A DNA stretch of 64,000 nucleotides from Sarcomyxa edulis (taxonomy: Eukaryota; Basidiomycota; Agaricomycetes; Agaricales; Mycenaceae). The position numbers and the translations under genes were made by a program. Below, piece by piece: positions 49,148-61,310 of the stretch. Within the stretch, counting starts at the first letter, position 1, and the number at the start of each line of letters is the position of its first letter. The notes below the pieces were generated by a model that was not told the DNA's origin, made no database searches, and saw only the letters and a list, made by a program, of their open reading frames with translations. Location of the stretch: positions 248,001 through 312,000 of the forward strand of contig QUOL01000007.1 in NCBI GenBank assembly GCA_009761415.1. The letters run 5' to 3'.

Positions 49148-51025
49148 ATGATATCTAACACTCAATCCTCCCATGGTGCGCCAGAAGCGGCTGCTCCCTC
49201 CCCACATGTGAGCTCTCTAGCTCGTCGCATCCATGGCTGGTCCTGGCAAGCAGTACGCACGATTTCACTCCTGATCCGAATTAGTGTTCTTACTACAATG
49301 ATCTCAGTTTCCCATCGGAATGGGCACCGGTGCTGTCTATGTAACCCTCTCTGGCATAAAACAGCATTCCCCAGCACTTACAACTGTCGAAACCGGGTTC
49401 TACTTCCTTAACATCACTCTTTTCCTACTGAATTCGATTACTCTCCTGCTACAAGCTATCCGTGAGCACGACTTCTCGAGATCGCGTTGTATGTCGAAGA
49501 ACTTACGCGGATACAGTATATCCAAAACAGGCATGGCGATTGTTACAAGATCCAGTGAAGGGGATCTTCGTCCCTTTGATTGTGCGTCATGCTGTTCGCC
49601 CATTGCTTCGACTTCTAAAATACCCTCGTGCTTCAAGGTCCTGTCCTTTGCTACAATCATTATTGGCACGATCAACTACGCCGTTCCTACGGGCCATGTC
49701 CATCCTAATTTCATATACGCTCTCTTCTGGTTCGTTCTTTCCCTCTCAAGTTGAGGTCATTATAACACAGGTTGGTTCATAGGGTCTACGTGACATTCGC
49801 GGTACTGATATGCACTCCTATGCTGATGATCTGGTTCAATCGGCCACATGATCTCACTCAATTTACGCCAGCTTATGCATTCCTAGTCTTTCCAATGGTA
49901 ATTCATTCGTGCGGGACCTTTATTGCGAGCTGATGGTGGTTTGACAGATGCTTGTTGGTGTGGTGTCGTTCAATACCCTTAGAGTTATGGATCCAACGGA
50001 CAGTCGAGCAGTTGGTGTTCTTTTGGCCGGATACTTCTTCCAGGGTGCGTGAGGGAAACGCTTACACTACTATCAAAGTTCTTATCAATCACCTGCAGGT
50101 CTTGGCTTTTTCATGACATTCTTCTACAGTCAGTGGTGATCTCCAGCATCTTCCGAGGAATTACTGATCTCTCTACCTTCCAGTTTGCATATATGTCATA
50201 CGGTATGTCTGCATTCGTATGTCTTTCGTTTACCTGCGTTGACCGAGCTTTGTCTAGTGTAATGACTGTGCGTCTATCGAAACTAGATTCAGGGAAATAT
50301 TCTGTTCTCACCTTCACTTTATAGACTGGGTTCTTAGAAGGCCATCAAGCCAACGGCGCCTTCGTCGCATGCGGTCCTCCCGGATTTACTGCTCTGGCCC
50401 TTATAAATTTGGGCGCTCGAGCGCGAGAGATGTAAGTTGTTCCGGCTCCATGTTCCAGGTTGTAGTCGGCTAATTTTTGCGCAGTCTGCCTGCTCACAAT
50501 CTGGTGTCCCCTCTTGCGGGTGAAATCTGGTATGCTGCTAGTGTCATGGGAGGTCTCCTTCTCTTCGGACTTGCCGTGTTCTTCTTCTTCTTCGGTATCC
50601 TTCCGTACTGGTTCAAATTGCACAAACATCTCAACGAAATCCTCGGATGTGCGTGATTCAGAATTTTATCTTTTCCCAGAGATTTTGACGGTCATCTTAT
50701 TCAGGTTGGGCTTTGACATTCCCGAACGGTGAGCAGCTTTCGAGGTCATCGTCACGTCTCTTGCCTCTGATTGAACAATTTTCATGCAGTCGGTTGGATC
50801 GCAACGCTTCGAGTTCTCGGTGATATATTCGACATCAAAGGATTCTTCATCGTCCACCTCATCTTTGCCATTCTGATGTGCTTGACGTGGACGATCCTTT
50901 TCGTCTTGACTGTCATGGCATTTTGGAAGGGCCTGATCTTCAGATCAAAAGAAGAGGACGTTCTCAATGATTCAGTCGCGCCACCATACAAGGAGAAACC
51001 CTCATACTCCGGCTCCATGGCCTAA
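49148..51025 (+). CDS. TDT-family transporter (SLAC1/Mae1/Ssu1-like anion or dicarboxylate carrier)
   Basis: This is a ten-helix plasma-membrane protein of the tellurite-resistance/dicarboxylate-transporter family, which includes Mae1 (malate uptake) and Ssu1 (sulphite efflux). The start MISNTQSSHGAPEAAAPSPH leads to RIHGWSWQA | FPIGMGTGAVYVTLSGIKQH, the family signature. Helices follow: FYFLNITLFLLNSITLLLQA, WRLLQDPVKGIFVPLIVLSF, GTINYAVPTGHVHPNFIYAL, YVTFAVLICTPMLMIWFNRP, AGYFFQGLGFFMTFFYICIY, GPPGFTALALINLGARAREI, MGGLLLFGLAVFFFFFGILP, VGWIATLRVLGDIFDIKGFF and the last helix LTWTILFVLTVMAFWKGLIF. Stop at 51023-51025. About eight introns. Substrate cannot be decided from sequence. Confidence 0.87.
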
Positions 51026-51247
51026 GCCCCGTTTCTTTTGCCTTCGCCTCAGCATCTAGATATTTTTGCATTATACGGACATTTTGGCACACCTCCACCT
51101 TTCCAAGTTGATTTTTTGGACTCGCTTTGACAACACATAGATAAATAGATGCTTGTGATTCTACGGACGTACATTTAGCTACTATAGCATACTAATACAT
51201 ACAGTTTTGGACCCGCTATGATGCTCGAATAGGCGCGACCTACTTCA

Positions 51248-52184
51248 TCACCAGTTCGCTGCGTAACGGTGAATTGCTAAATTACCTCCCACTAACTTCC
51301 CTCGAGAGATTAATTCCAGATAACCCTCCCTCACCTCATGAAAATCAGGAGCCTTCCACTTCCGCTTCGCCCAGGTATTCTTTTTCGGTCTCTTCACAGA
51401 CCCATGCCTATCCACCCACCTCCTCCCCAACACCCTCTTCACGAAGACCCCTTCCAACTCCACAAACCAGCCCATTCTAAACCAAACATCGTATAACCCC
51501 TCTGCTTCCTCCCCTTCTTCGCCTAAAGATCTCACTTCGTCAACAATCGTAATAGTACCTGCTCTCCTCGTCATCTTCCCGCCACTGGATGTTATCGCAA
51601 ACCTCCCCAGAGTCAGACATCAGGCTCAGATTCGCGAGCTTGAGGTTGGCCTTGATGAACTGGACCAGGGCCCGATACTCTCCACGGAAGTTTCTAGGAC
51701 CCCAGTAATTGATACCTTCCGTGACCCGGAAACAGAGGCCCTTGATGAAGGAGAGAGTGGCGACCGGTCGACTCTGCAGGAACTGCAGCGTTTGAGCGGG
51801 GTCTTGACAAAAATCAAACGTGTTCTTCCCGTATAACGTCTCGATTGCATCGTCGTACATAGCCTTCTTCACAGTAGGAAGTTGCGTAGGGATCTCGCGA
51901 CAAGTACAGGTCGAGGAGTAGGTTGCAAATCGTAGAGGGCAGCAGCAAACCGCGGGTAGGCGCGTGCAGTCATGACAGCAAGACGGGTTCTATCCAAAAG
52001 CCGGATCGTAGTATCTGGTATACTTGCTGTTTAGGATGCTGAGCTGATTCGGGATCTCGTTGAGTCCTGCGTAAAAGGCTTTGCTTGTATCGGAATGTAC
52101 GTACTCTGAGCCGAGGTATGTGTAGTTGAGAAACTGGAGCTGTATTTCTTTGGGGAGTCGAGCCCAGGCACCTGATGGGCCCAA
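51248..52184 (-). pseudogene. F-box/2EXR-like fungal gene, probably broken
   Basis: The N-terminal piece ARLPKEIQLQFLNYTYLG (about 52100-52170) resembles the LP.EI...I..Y start of F-box-like and 2EXR fungal domains. After a GTACGT...GGATAG intron, a second part reads CREIPTQLPTVKKAMYDDAI, then ETLYGKNTFDFCQ (51800-51890), the usual 'cR.i..E....LYG.NtF' core of these families. The last part (SRGKLVGGNLAIHRYAANW to 51248) is one base out of frame with the middle part near 51555, and no good intron fixes it. I favour a frameshifted relic; a misread splice is possible. Confidence 0.4.
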
Positions 52185-52598
52185 CTGTTATTACCAATAC
52201 GTAGTAATCTATGAATAGAATACCGCCAGTAGTTCGGGGGGAAAACATCAGATCCCCTACGCCTCTATAATTCTCGATATCTCTGAGGGACTTGTCCTCA
52301 GACTCGAAGCTCACCACCGGTAACCTCCGCCGACTGTGGAGCCGGTTGTCTGGACCGTTCCAGACGCTCCCTTCGGCATCGTTCCCTCCCGTCCGCCATC
52401 CCCTCTAAATTAAACACTGCCAAACACTCGCGCTCGTCGTCGCGCCTTCGCGCTCGTCGTCGACCGCAGCGAGCTCGAGTTTCTTTCTTTCTACTTGTAA
52501 TATCACAGCAGACAAATGGAATTTATATAGTCAATTAATATCTGTTGCAAAGGAAAAGGATACATCCCACAGGGCTTATACTATGACAATGACAAGTA
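52185..52598. other. Short spacer between F-box-like relic and KDZ fragment
   Basis: This contains CGCTCGTCGTCG repeats near 52430-52465. No gene was recognised. Confidence 0.4.
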
Positions 52599-54051
52599 CT
52601 AATCTACAGTATTGTCTCCGGAGACCTCGAAGACACGGAACATATCTGAGAGCATCTGAACCTCCTCCTCCTCCTCCTCCTCCTCGTCGTCTCCAGCCGC
52701 TTCATCCGCAGCAGCCTCGTCACCAGATGCCTCGCCTCTAGCCACCTCACCAGCACCCGGCCTATCTTCCTCCAGGACCTGGTTCTCATCAGACATACCC
52801 ATCCGAACGTCAGCGCCCGTGGCATCCTCATTGGTGCCTTCTCGTATGCCTGGAACTATGCTCCCCGTGAACCCCTTGAGAAGGGAGAGATCACGCAGCT
52901 TGCGAAGATGAAGAGTATTGAATCGACCGCGTTCCATGCGATACAGACCCACTTGATGGGCGAGTCCTGGATCAGTCTTGCGCAGCTCACCCTCACGGCC
53001 GCGTAAAAGCTTGTCTTCGTCTCGGATGTAGGTGACGAGTCGGGGGATTTCGACGTTGAGTCGTTCGATCTCTTCTTTGGCTCTCTGCATCTTGAAGTAG
53101 TGGTCCATTGCGACGCGGCCTGCTGGTTTAGCCCAGGGTCGGTCGCGTATGTCCTGTCGGGTGTCGCGAAGGAGATCAAAATCGGCCAGGAACGCGTATT
53201 CGACAACGTCCTCCCAGCCCAAAACCTGACGAGGTGGTGAAAGGGCTTTGGCCGCTGCATTGTAGCGATCGAGAGCCGTGCGGACGGCTTTCGATCTGGC
53301 CTGCAAGGCCTTGGCGATGTGCGTACGAAGTTTGTACCCTGTATCGTATAGACGTAAGTAATGGCCGAGTGATGTAGTAAGCGCGACGTACCGGTCTGAG
53401 ACATATTCATCTTAGTCAATTCAAACATCCTCGCTACAATGAGACCCTCCAGGATGTCTAGGGCTCTTTGATAGCGTCGATTACTCACTAAGATGGCAGC
53501 AGATTGCCATTCGGAACATTCGGGTGTCCACCGCGCTTGTATCCCTAGCCTTGTTTCGAGGTGCTGTACCACTAAGAGGTCCTTGTCGCGGCTCTCTAAT
53601 GCATGTCGTCGACTTGTCTCCGCGGACGCTGTGGCGTCTCGCATGTTGTGAGTTTCAGGAGTGATGATGTTCCATAGTTGACGTGCAGCCTCGAGTTGTG
53701 TTCTGCTCAAAACAAATTAGTGATCTTTCGGGAGAACGAAGCTGGAAAACTTACTCAGAGCTTGCGAGGTTGACGAGCTTCTGATAGTATTCCATCTCCA
53801 ACGTCTCTGTCGTGGGCTCTTTGGATAGCCCCACCAGATACTCCTTCTCCTCGACTAGCCACGCTTCAAAAACCTGGCCATCCAGGATACCTAGGTCCCG
53901 CATAGCCTTTTCCAACGCCGGCAAAGTCTGGAGGACTTCAAGAGCCTGCTTGTAGTTGTTGACAAGAAAGGTAGTGAGTGTATGGTACGTGTCAAAGTTG
54001 TCGGTATGCTCCATGTGTCCGACTATTGCTTGATGTCGATGGAAGACGCTG
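52599..54051 (-). pseudogene. KDZ transposase, C-terminal half (copy 1)
   Basis: Three exons of the C-terminal region of a Kyakuja-Dileera-Zisupton transposase: GHMEHTDNFDTYHTLTTFLV and NNYKQALEVLQTLPALEKAM; then EAARQLWNIITPETHNMRDA to LIVARMFELTKMNMSQT; then GYKLRTHIAKALQARSKAVR, VLGWEDVVEYAFLADFDLLR, DTRQDIRDRPWAKPAGRVAM and an acidic poly-Glu tail, stop at 52599-52601. This stretch is typical of basidiomycete KDZ proteins. The upstream catalytic core (YDIACQW, H-A-A-A-H, DGEGIERTW) is missing. The exon starts near 54051 after an acceptor, and no donor exon follows before the LTR. The retrotransposon to the right probably removed or displaced the 5' part. Confidence 0.8.
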
Positions 54052-54299
54052 TTGTGATATATGCTCTTATTCCATTACTCGTTTATACATTTTACCATTT
54101 CTACTTACTTGCCCTGATAGACCTTCTTCACTTACATTCACTACACTCAGTCTTATAGACCCTTACGACCCTTTTGTATCACGATCACGACTTGATTCGA
54201 ACCTTTGAATTCAGCGAACCCCCTGAATTCTGTTTGGTCTTGTTTTTATCCAAGGCCATCGCTCCCCGGTCCCCGATCTAAGCTGCGCCGCGGGATTAC

Positions 54300-54731
54300 T
54301 GATGCATCCCCGAGCTCGACATCGGAACCGAGATCCCTAACTCAATCCTAGTCATAACTGTAGATACTCTGCTGTATAAAAGGAGTCCCTTCTGATAGAA
54401 GAAGGACATCTCTTTTCACCCCTTGAATATTACTTTCTTAACCCAAACTCTTAACTGTTTGATTAAGTGTTCGAAAGGCACGGATTTGCTCTGCCATCTA
54501 AGAAGATTTGGATATACGGCCTCGCGCTACATCCAATCTTTACTGTCTTAAAGTTAAGCTACGGCTACGGCTAGCTAAACGCGTTGATTACTGATTCGCT
54601 CTAATCATCGGCAGACTTAGTCCTACAGCACCGTAATTCTCGTCTAACTTACGCTTCTGAGAACACGCTAACTCGCAACGTATATTCAAAGAATATACCA
54701 ATCTCTCGAAATACGAAACCTATTTCTAACA
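54300..54731 (+). repeat. Probable 5' LTR of the Ty3/gypsy element
   Basis: Sequence TG(ATGCATCC...)...AACA, about 430 bp, with a TATA box (TATAAA 54375-54380 in GCTGTATAAAAGG). It is followed by TTGGTGGACAAATCC, a plausible primer-binding site starting with TGG. The boundaries are inferred because no 3' LTR is in the window to compare. gag starts at 54887. Confidence 0.5.
54375..54380 (+). promoter_or_regulatory. TATA box in the 5' LTR
   Basis: TATAAA within GCTGTATAAAAGGAG, about 350 bp before the LTR end. It is the likely core promoter of the retrotransposon transcript. Confidence 0.5.
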
Positions 54732-54886
54732 TTGGTGGACAAATCCGGACTTTCTCTGCAAACTAAGATCTCGGACCAGTCTTACGGTGAGTACTATAGG
54801 AAATTCTGCGATATCTTCATTATTCTCAGACTAACAGCATTACTAACAAATCACCCGCATTCCCAGCATAGATACATCCTGAAAAA

Positions 54887-57800
54887 ATGTCTAACAGTGG
54901 CGAAGAACCCGAACTATCGCGAGCCAACATCACATTCTCCGCGGATGATCACGTCGAAATCGATCTACCGCCCATTCGTGCGTTCGGACGCCCGATAGCT
55001 AATGTTGATCTCCAGATGGTCAAGGCTGCCTTTCTGCAACTTCCCGGTTGTACTTCACCTCGTGATCTATCTAGCCAAGCTGATATGAACCGAGTAGAGG
55101 AAGCTATACAGGAAGGTCAGCACCATCTGCAGCGCATACCTAGCAACAACGACGAGGTACTCACCAGAAAGCAAGAGAATAACTACTTTCCGAAGGAGTG
55201 TACTCTTCTCGATCAACTTCTCGCTCGCGTTCGAACGACCGTCATTGGCCCTGGGGCCTACGCGTATGGCATCGAGCCTGAAACCCTTCTTCAACTCTCA
55301 GAGCTTCTTATACATCGAAAGCGAACAGCGTCAGAGTCACTTCTCTTGCAGAACGCGCCTCAGCCTGAACTTCCTCGATGGGGACCATCCGGTGACCCCG
55401 CCGTATTTTGGCAGCTAAATGAGTTCGAAATCCTGGGGGCATGTTATCGACGAGAAGTCGAATGTTATCTGGCTTACCTTTCTCAGCATCATAAGTTTCT
55501 ACCCATGGGTACGAAGAAGTCTAAAAAGGATAGCAGCAAGAAGTCAGCAAAGGAGAAGGAGACCGATCAACCCGAAAGCCCACGAACCTCCACTCCTCGT
55601 CGTAGGACTTCAGCCGACGACGAAAGCGTAAGCGCGTACCGCTTGCCAGGAAGAGTGGGATGGAGTCAGGAAATTGAGAGGAGTGTCGGTAACAGTGTCG
55701 AAACCGTCCGCGCGCAGAGAAGGGCTCTTCGATCTCGTAGATTCTCTGATACCTTTTTCGCTCCGAATTCAATCTCTTCTGCAACCATGCGAGAGTTATT
55801 TGCGAATCCTAAGCGAGATATACCCGCTCATATCCCTGAGGAGAACGAAGATGAGGGAGAGGAACCTGAAGAAGAGGGGGAGGAGGACACCATTCAACCC
55901 ACTCGTCAAGGAAGTGCGCCAGATCCAGGGGATGGAGGCGATGACGATGACGATGACGACGATGAAAATGATCCAAGAAATAGGCGTACTCCTGCCCGAA
56001 GGCCTATCGTACCTCATAGGCCCTCCTTGGTGCCGAAATCACCCCCGGCTAAACCGAGTACCTCTGAGGAACTGAAATTTGATACCAAGCTTAAACGGGA
56101 ACTTATCCCTGAATGGGATGGGAATACGGACGTCCTCGCGCATTGGATTCTTCGCGTCAACGAGATATCGAAAGGTTCGGCCACCGTATTCAGACAGCTA
56201 GGGCAACTAGTACCTCAACGACTGAAAGGGGCTGCCCTACGATGGTATTATTCGAATCCTGCGGACTATCGCTCGCAGTTAGAAACCAATTGGGAAAGCA
56301 TGCGATCTGGGATTGGCAATTACTACATGAATCGATCATGGATGGATAAACAAAAAAGCCGTGCCATACGAGCCACTTACCGCGATGCTTCCGCCTCACG
56401 AGAAACGCCTAGCGAATACTTCATCCGCAAACTCGAGTTGATACGAATGGTCTACGAATTAAAGGACTCTGAATTAATCCACGAAATAATGAGCGGCGCT
56501 CCCAGCTATTGGAATAACATTCTGACGACTCACCTTTATGACGATATAGTGGAATTCCAAACGGCTATCAAGTATCACGAGGACAACTTGATGCGCATGG
56601 ACTACACTCGGCCATACAAATCGCCCGATGACTATACTCCAAGGTACAACACTCCTCGAGAATTCAAGGGTTACAAACCAGCTCGTGCTAACGCAGTAGG
56701 ATGGAGCAAGACGTTAGAACCTCCAAAGTTTCCAAAAGATGACAAAAACGTATCCGTAAGAGGCTCTCCTGTAGCCTCTGGCGGAAGACCTTGTCGACAC
56801 TGTGGGAGCGACAACCACTGGGATAACGAATGCAAATATGCTCATAAAGCTACCCGTGAAGCGCGCGCCAATTTGGCATCCGGAGCGATCAACACCGAAT
56901 CTGACAGAGCACAACAAGAATATGACGATTTGTATTATTCTCTTGTGTCAGATAACGAGGACGATGTCGAGACAAACTCACCTGAGATGCGAGAGGATTT
57001 TTGTAAACCCTCCCAGACTACTGAGTCCGTAGCACATGTTGCCTTCACTAGATCCGAAGGTTCAGCCGTACGACCAGACCTGGGAGGGCCTAACGAAATT
57101 GATACTTTAATTCAGAAGAGGAACGCACGATCTTACCGAATAGAAACTATGTACCCGGGACTACGAGAGACAGGACCAGAGTTTCCGGAATTTCAGCAAA
57201 CTGTTAACGGCATAACAGAGCCGGCTCCGCCAAAGGCTCTCAATCGCAAGGCACGTCGAAGATTTGCACGCGAAATCCTGGTGGGGACGGCTCAATCAAT
57301 TAGCACGATGGAAAACGGGAATACCTTAGTAGAGCTCACGAAGGTAATGGCGCGACCAGCTGGATGTTCGTTCCTGGGATCGAGGGCCACGGAAGGGGAA
57401 GGTTTTCTACAGGAAATGGGAGTAAATCGGACAAAAATCATTTTCGATACAGGATCTGACATTACCTTGATTTCTGAGAAAGCTTGGAAGGCCACGAAAC
57501 CCGCTCCGAAATTACGATCAGGACTTCGAGTTAACTTGGTACAAGTGACTGGGAGCGCGACTATAGCCGGGTACGTAGAAGTGCCTATTTTTTTCGAAAC
57601 CAAGGATGGACCAGTGAAGATCGTTGTAGAAGCCTACGTCGTGAAAGGCATGACAAGCGACTTTATCCTCGGAAATGACTTCCAAGACCAATACTCGTTG
57701 TCAGTCCTACGCGAGGAAGGAGAAACCAGCGTCGTTTTTGGTAACACTGGACGAAGAATATCAGTCCAGAACTCCGTCACTAAACCATTCACAGACGACG

Positions 57801-59310
57801 AGGGCCATGCGTTCAAAATCCGAGTTCGGCCTGACGAGCAAGGACGTTTCGCTCGCCAGCGCCTACACAAGAGCAATAAATCACGAAGAAGAAGAGGTCA
57901 GTCTAGAGCAGCTGATAGATTCGTTCGCTCAACGTACCAAGTAGTTATACCAGCCCAAACGTCCAAGTGGATCCCTGTCACCGCGAATTTCCCTCCTGGT
58001 GTCGACGCGATCTTTGCCGAGAAGCTTATGTCGACAAATCGGGAAATTGAAGATGTCTACGGACCTGCAGATTTGATAGTCAATAGAATCAATGCGGGAC
58101 TTCACGTCGCAAACTTTTCGAGGCTCCCAGTAACGATTTCGTCTGGGCAGGCTATAGCTCGAAATCAGCGCTTGGATTCCTGGCTGGACAAGATGGAGAA
58201 GTACAGCATGGAGGAGCGCGACAAGATTTCGTCTTACGCCCGATTTCTTCAAAGCCTCACTCGTACGGACTTGAAGAAAGGGGGGGAGGATATCTCAGGA
58301 AAAACCATCGACACGGGCGCCAATATCATCAGAAGCCAGACTGACTTAAACTTTAACCCAAAACTAGGTCTCGGAATCAAAGAAGACGCCCTAGCTGAAC
58401 CAGCGCTAGACGGCGGACCTAAAACGGCTGAGACACCTGAAGAATTTGTGGACGCCTCCACGGTTTTGGACGAACTAGACATCTCGCCCGACTTATCAGA
58501 TTCACGTCGGGATAAGATGAGGCAAGTACTTCTGAAGAACAAAGAGGTTTTTGGTACTAACGGGCGTTTGGGACAGATAGACGCCAAAGTAACTATTCCA
58601 CTACAGCCCGGCGCTACACCTATTTCGCTTCCACCATTCCCCACTTCCCCTGCTAATAGAGAAGCCATGGACAAACAAATGGACTCGTGGATTCAACTGA
58701 AGGTCATCGAACCCTCGAAGAGTCCCTGGGGTGCACCAGCCTTTGTTGTATGGCGAAACGGTAAGCCACGAATGGTAATCGATTGACGACGACTCAATGA
58801 CCAGGCCATTCCAGATGAGTTCCCGATTCCACGACAGGACGACATACTTCACGCGCTATCCGGAGCCCAATGGTTGACCACGCTGGATGCGTTAGCAGGA
58901 TTCACGCAAATGACATTCGTTCCAGAAGATCGCGAGAAGACTGCTTTCAGGACGCATCGTGGGCTTTACCAGTTTATACGCATGCCGTTTGGGTACCGAA
59001 ACGGACCGGCCGTCTTCCAACGAGTCATGCAAGGTGTGTTGGCTCCTTTTTTATGGTTATTCGCACTCGTATATATTGATGACATTGTCATTTTCTCGTT
59101 AACTTTCGAAGACCATTTGAAGCACATTGACCAAGTTCTCGGCGCTATCACCGCCGCCAAAGTCACCCTATCCCCAGCTAAATGCCACTTTGGGTACCAA
59201 TCGCTGCTGCTGCTAGGGCAGAAGGTTTCTCGCTTAGGAATGTCTACACACCATGAGAAGGTGAAGGCCATTCTCGACCTCGCAGAACCACGGAATGTAA
59301 AGGAGCTGCA
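54887..59310 (+). pseudogene. Ty3/gypsy retrotransposon gag-pol, stop-interrupted and truncated
   Basis: A single gag-pol frame from ATG 54887. Gag has an acidic linker (residues 300-370), a capsid-like core (ELIPEWDGNTDVLAHWILRV near 405, then LVPQRLKGAALRWYYSNP) and a zinc knuckle CRHCGSDNHWDNEC (CX2CX4HX4C, near 635). The aspartic protease motif is IIFDTGSDITLIS (Asp near 853). Reverse transcriptase follows: WGAPAFVVWRNGKPRMVID, then a TGA at 58784-58786 where fungal elements usually have Tyr or Trp, then RRLNDQAIPDEFPIPRQDDI, TLDALAGF, and VYIDDIVIFS with the YIDD active site (59072-59083). Homology stops abruptly after EPRNVKELQ near 59310. RNase H, integrase and 3' LTR are absent. The TGA plus truncation make this copy inactive on its own. 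Confidence 0.93.
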
Positions 59311-59343
59311 AGTTACGAGTCCTTAAATTTATTTAAGACTCGT
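59311..59343. repeat. Near-palindrome at the retrotransposon truncation point
   Basis: ACGAGTC-C-TTAAAT, then TT, then ATTTAA-GACTCGT: two inverted 13-base arms with one bulged C, starting just where pol homology stops. It may be the end of whatever interrupted the element, or a scar of the deletion event. Confidence 0.5.
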
Positions 59344-60012
59344 TCTTTTCCTATCTTTTCACCGCCAGAAATTTGCGATTTTGTGCACATTTTTATGCGT
59401 TGCAGGGGTGGGAAAATATTATGTAATCGTAATGAATTTCGATGATTAGAATACCCTTGTGGCCAGTTTGTAATGATTATTTTTGTGTTGCTTACCTCGA
59501 AGATAATTCAATAGTAATAATCCTGATATGCCAAGGTCTCGAGATCGAAACCTGATGAAACGCTGTCTTTTAACATCTGACAGCTAATCCTATCGAATCC
59601 TCTGCCATTGTTCTTCTTCATTCTCTGGTCGCTGTATCGCCCACGTCCATTATTTTGGACTCTTTGTTTCTAGGTTCTGCCTCCTCATCCTCGTATCCCA
59701 CTCGTCTCTTCAGCGGCAACGATCTATTTGCTTGTATGCGTGCATTTTGTCGTCTCCTCGTCGCGTCCTATCAATGCTGTCAATAAATGGGATATGTTAT
59801 AGGCCTTTATTGCGTGCCTTTCTGAAAGAGTCGTCCAGCATCGTCAATCCCACGAACGATATCACCATCTTTGTCGACCCTCCTTTCAACGACACGCATT
59901 GTGCGACGACTTGGGACTCCACTATATCACCGATCGCGAAGGCGGACGTGCTTACAGGTTCGAATCTTAACTTGCGTGGTGTCCCGATGAGTAACGGAAC
60001 GGCTACGTCAAT
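59344..60012. other. Spacer after the truncated retrotransposon
   Basis: No coding frame or terminal repeat was recognised. The right side should be the 3' UTR of the minus-strand hypothetical gene. Confidence 0.4.
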
Positions 60013-61079
60013 TTACAACACGTACTTCCATGTGCCTTCGTCAGTTTCTCTCCTTTTGAAGAACAGTACCTCGTTGTCGCTTGCGTGGATAAATGTGTTC
60101 CCCATCAGCCGATTCAGTAGTCCGGCTGGGTCTACGTCGTGGCTGAAAGGTACAGTTGCTTTGTCTGGGGCGTCGTGAACTGGAGTGAAGTATCTTGTGG
60201 CCATGTCGATTGCTGGTGTTCCAGAGAATTCGGTCGTTGTCCAACGCTCTAATCTGTTTTCCTCGAAGGTGTTTGAATATAGGTCGTGTACTTTGGTGAG
60301 ACCAGATATTGTGTCTTTAAACTTGACTGTACCCAGACCGGTGAGCGAAATTGCCTGTTTCATGTATTTTGCCTGTGACCGAGCTTCGAACTGTTCGTAT
60401 CTGTGTTTGTAGTGTGTTTTCGCTTCGTTACGCGGGGAGGATACTGATCTGAGTTAATTTGGCTCACCGTCTGCGGCTGATTGGTGGCAGGTCCTTTGCG
60501 CATATGATCCCTTGTACACGGAACACTGCTTCTTCAGGTTCATCTTCGCCATCTCGGATTATTGCGAGCTTCCAACTTTGCGGTTTGTCTATGGCCAGTA
60601 CACTCAGTCTGTCGATCTGTGGTCTCGGAATCAATGTACGTCGTTGAAGTATTTGGAGTGAAGTACTCACATCGACTTTGGACAGGTGCGTGTGCTGTCG
60701 GTGTGCGCGTTCTATTATCAAGTCTTCCAGGCGTTTACCTGTGAATCACTTTACTTGGTAGATGTTCCGTGCCATTTCGTACGTGCAGAACGTACCTGCT
60801 CCCGCATTATCGTAGTGTTCGTCCATCGATATCTGCCGGGTATTATCAGCTTGCACTTCTTGAATCTGGACGAAGATTCTTTTTGTGTGCTTCGTGTCAT
60901 ACTCTGCCTGGTGTGTCCGACGGGATCGGTATGTGGATGGTCAATTGTCTGTGATTGTCGTATGGGGCCCGATACGCCCAGTGCACCTGATTGGATCTCT
61001 CCACCCGTGGCTGTAACAGAAAGCCTTCAGTCCCGGCACCAGCCACAAAAATTGATACATTCCCCGTGTGTGTAGCCAC
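60013..61079 (-). CDS. Hypothetical protein of Agaricomycete type, multi-exon
   Basis: The start at 61079 gives MATHTGNVSIFVAGAGTEGF. Spliced exons run on in order: ...IPIPSDTPGR | ISMDEHYDNAGA | GKRLEDLIIERAHRQHTHLS | IDRLSVLAIDKPQSWKLAII...CAKDLPPISR | YEQFEARSQAKYMKQAISLT, then FKDTISGLTKVHDLYSNTF, MGNTFIHASDNEVLFFKRRE and WKYVL, stop at 60013. All five introns are 50-70 nt with GT-AG ends, which supports a real gene. The pattern (YMxxAI...G.G...FKDTI.GLT..HDLY... and a D-N-E-V-L-F-F block) is one I associate with uncharacterised, repeated Agaricomycete families often found near transposons. No function is proposed. It is not frame-damaged. Confidence 0.6.
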
Positions 61080-61310
61080 GGCCGTGGCGTGGGAGATATC
61101 TCGACGGTTATCCTTTAGCTGCGGTACCAGCCATAGCCGTGGCAGTGCTGGTCCGCGGCACCACTCTTAGTCATGCCCACCAACCCATTATAAGGCGGAG
61201 AGACCACCAGTTTGTCTGCAGTCTCGTTCTGGGTACGATTCAGGTGCTTTGGGCCTAAATTATATTAGATAATCTAGGTATTAATCTACACAAAGAGGAA
61301 ATGGTCCTTT
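61080..61310. other. Spacer with CCACGG/CCGTGG palindromes
   Basis: Short palindromes such as GCCACGGCCGTGGC (61074-61087) and related CCGTGGC copies near 61135 and upstream near 61005 lie between the hypothetical gene start and the KDZ stop. They could be regulatory sites or subterminal repeats of the KDZ element; no terminal repeat was identified. Confidence 0.3.

Noticed and set aside
59950..59975. GGTTCGAATC resembling a tRNA B box
   Set aside because: No pairing T stem, no A box at proper distance, and it lies next to a spliced protein gene.
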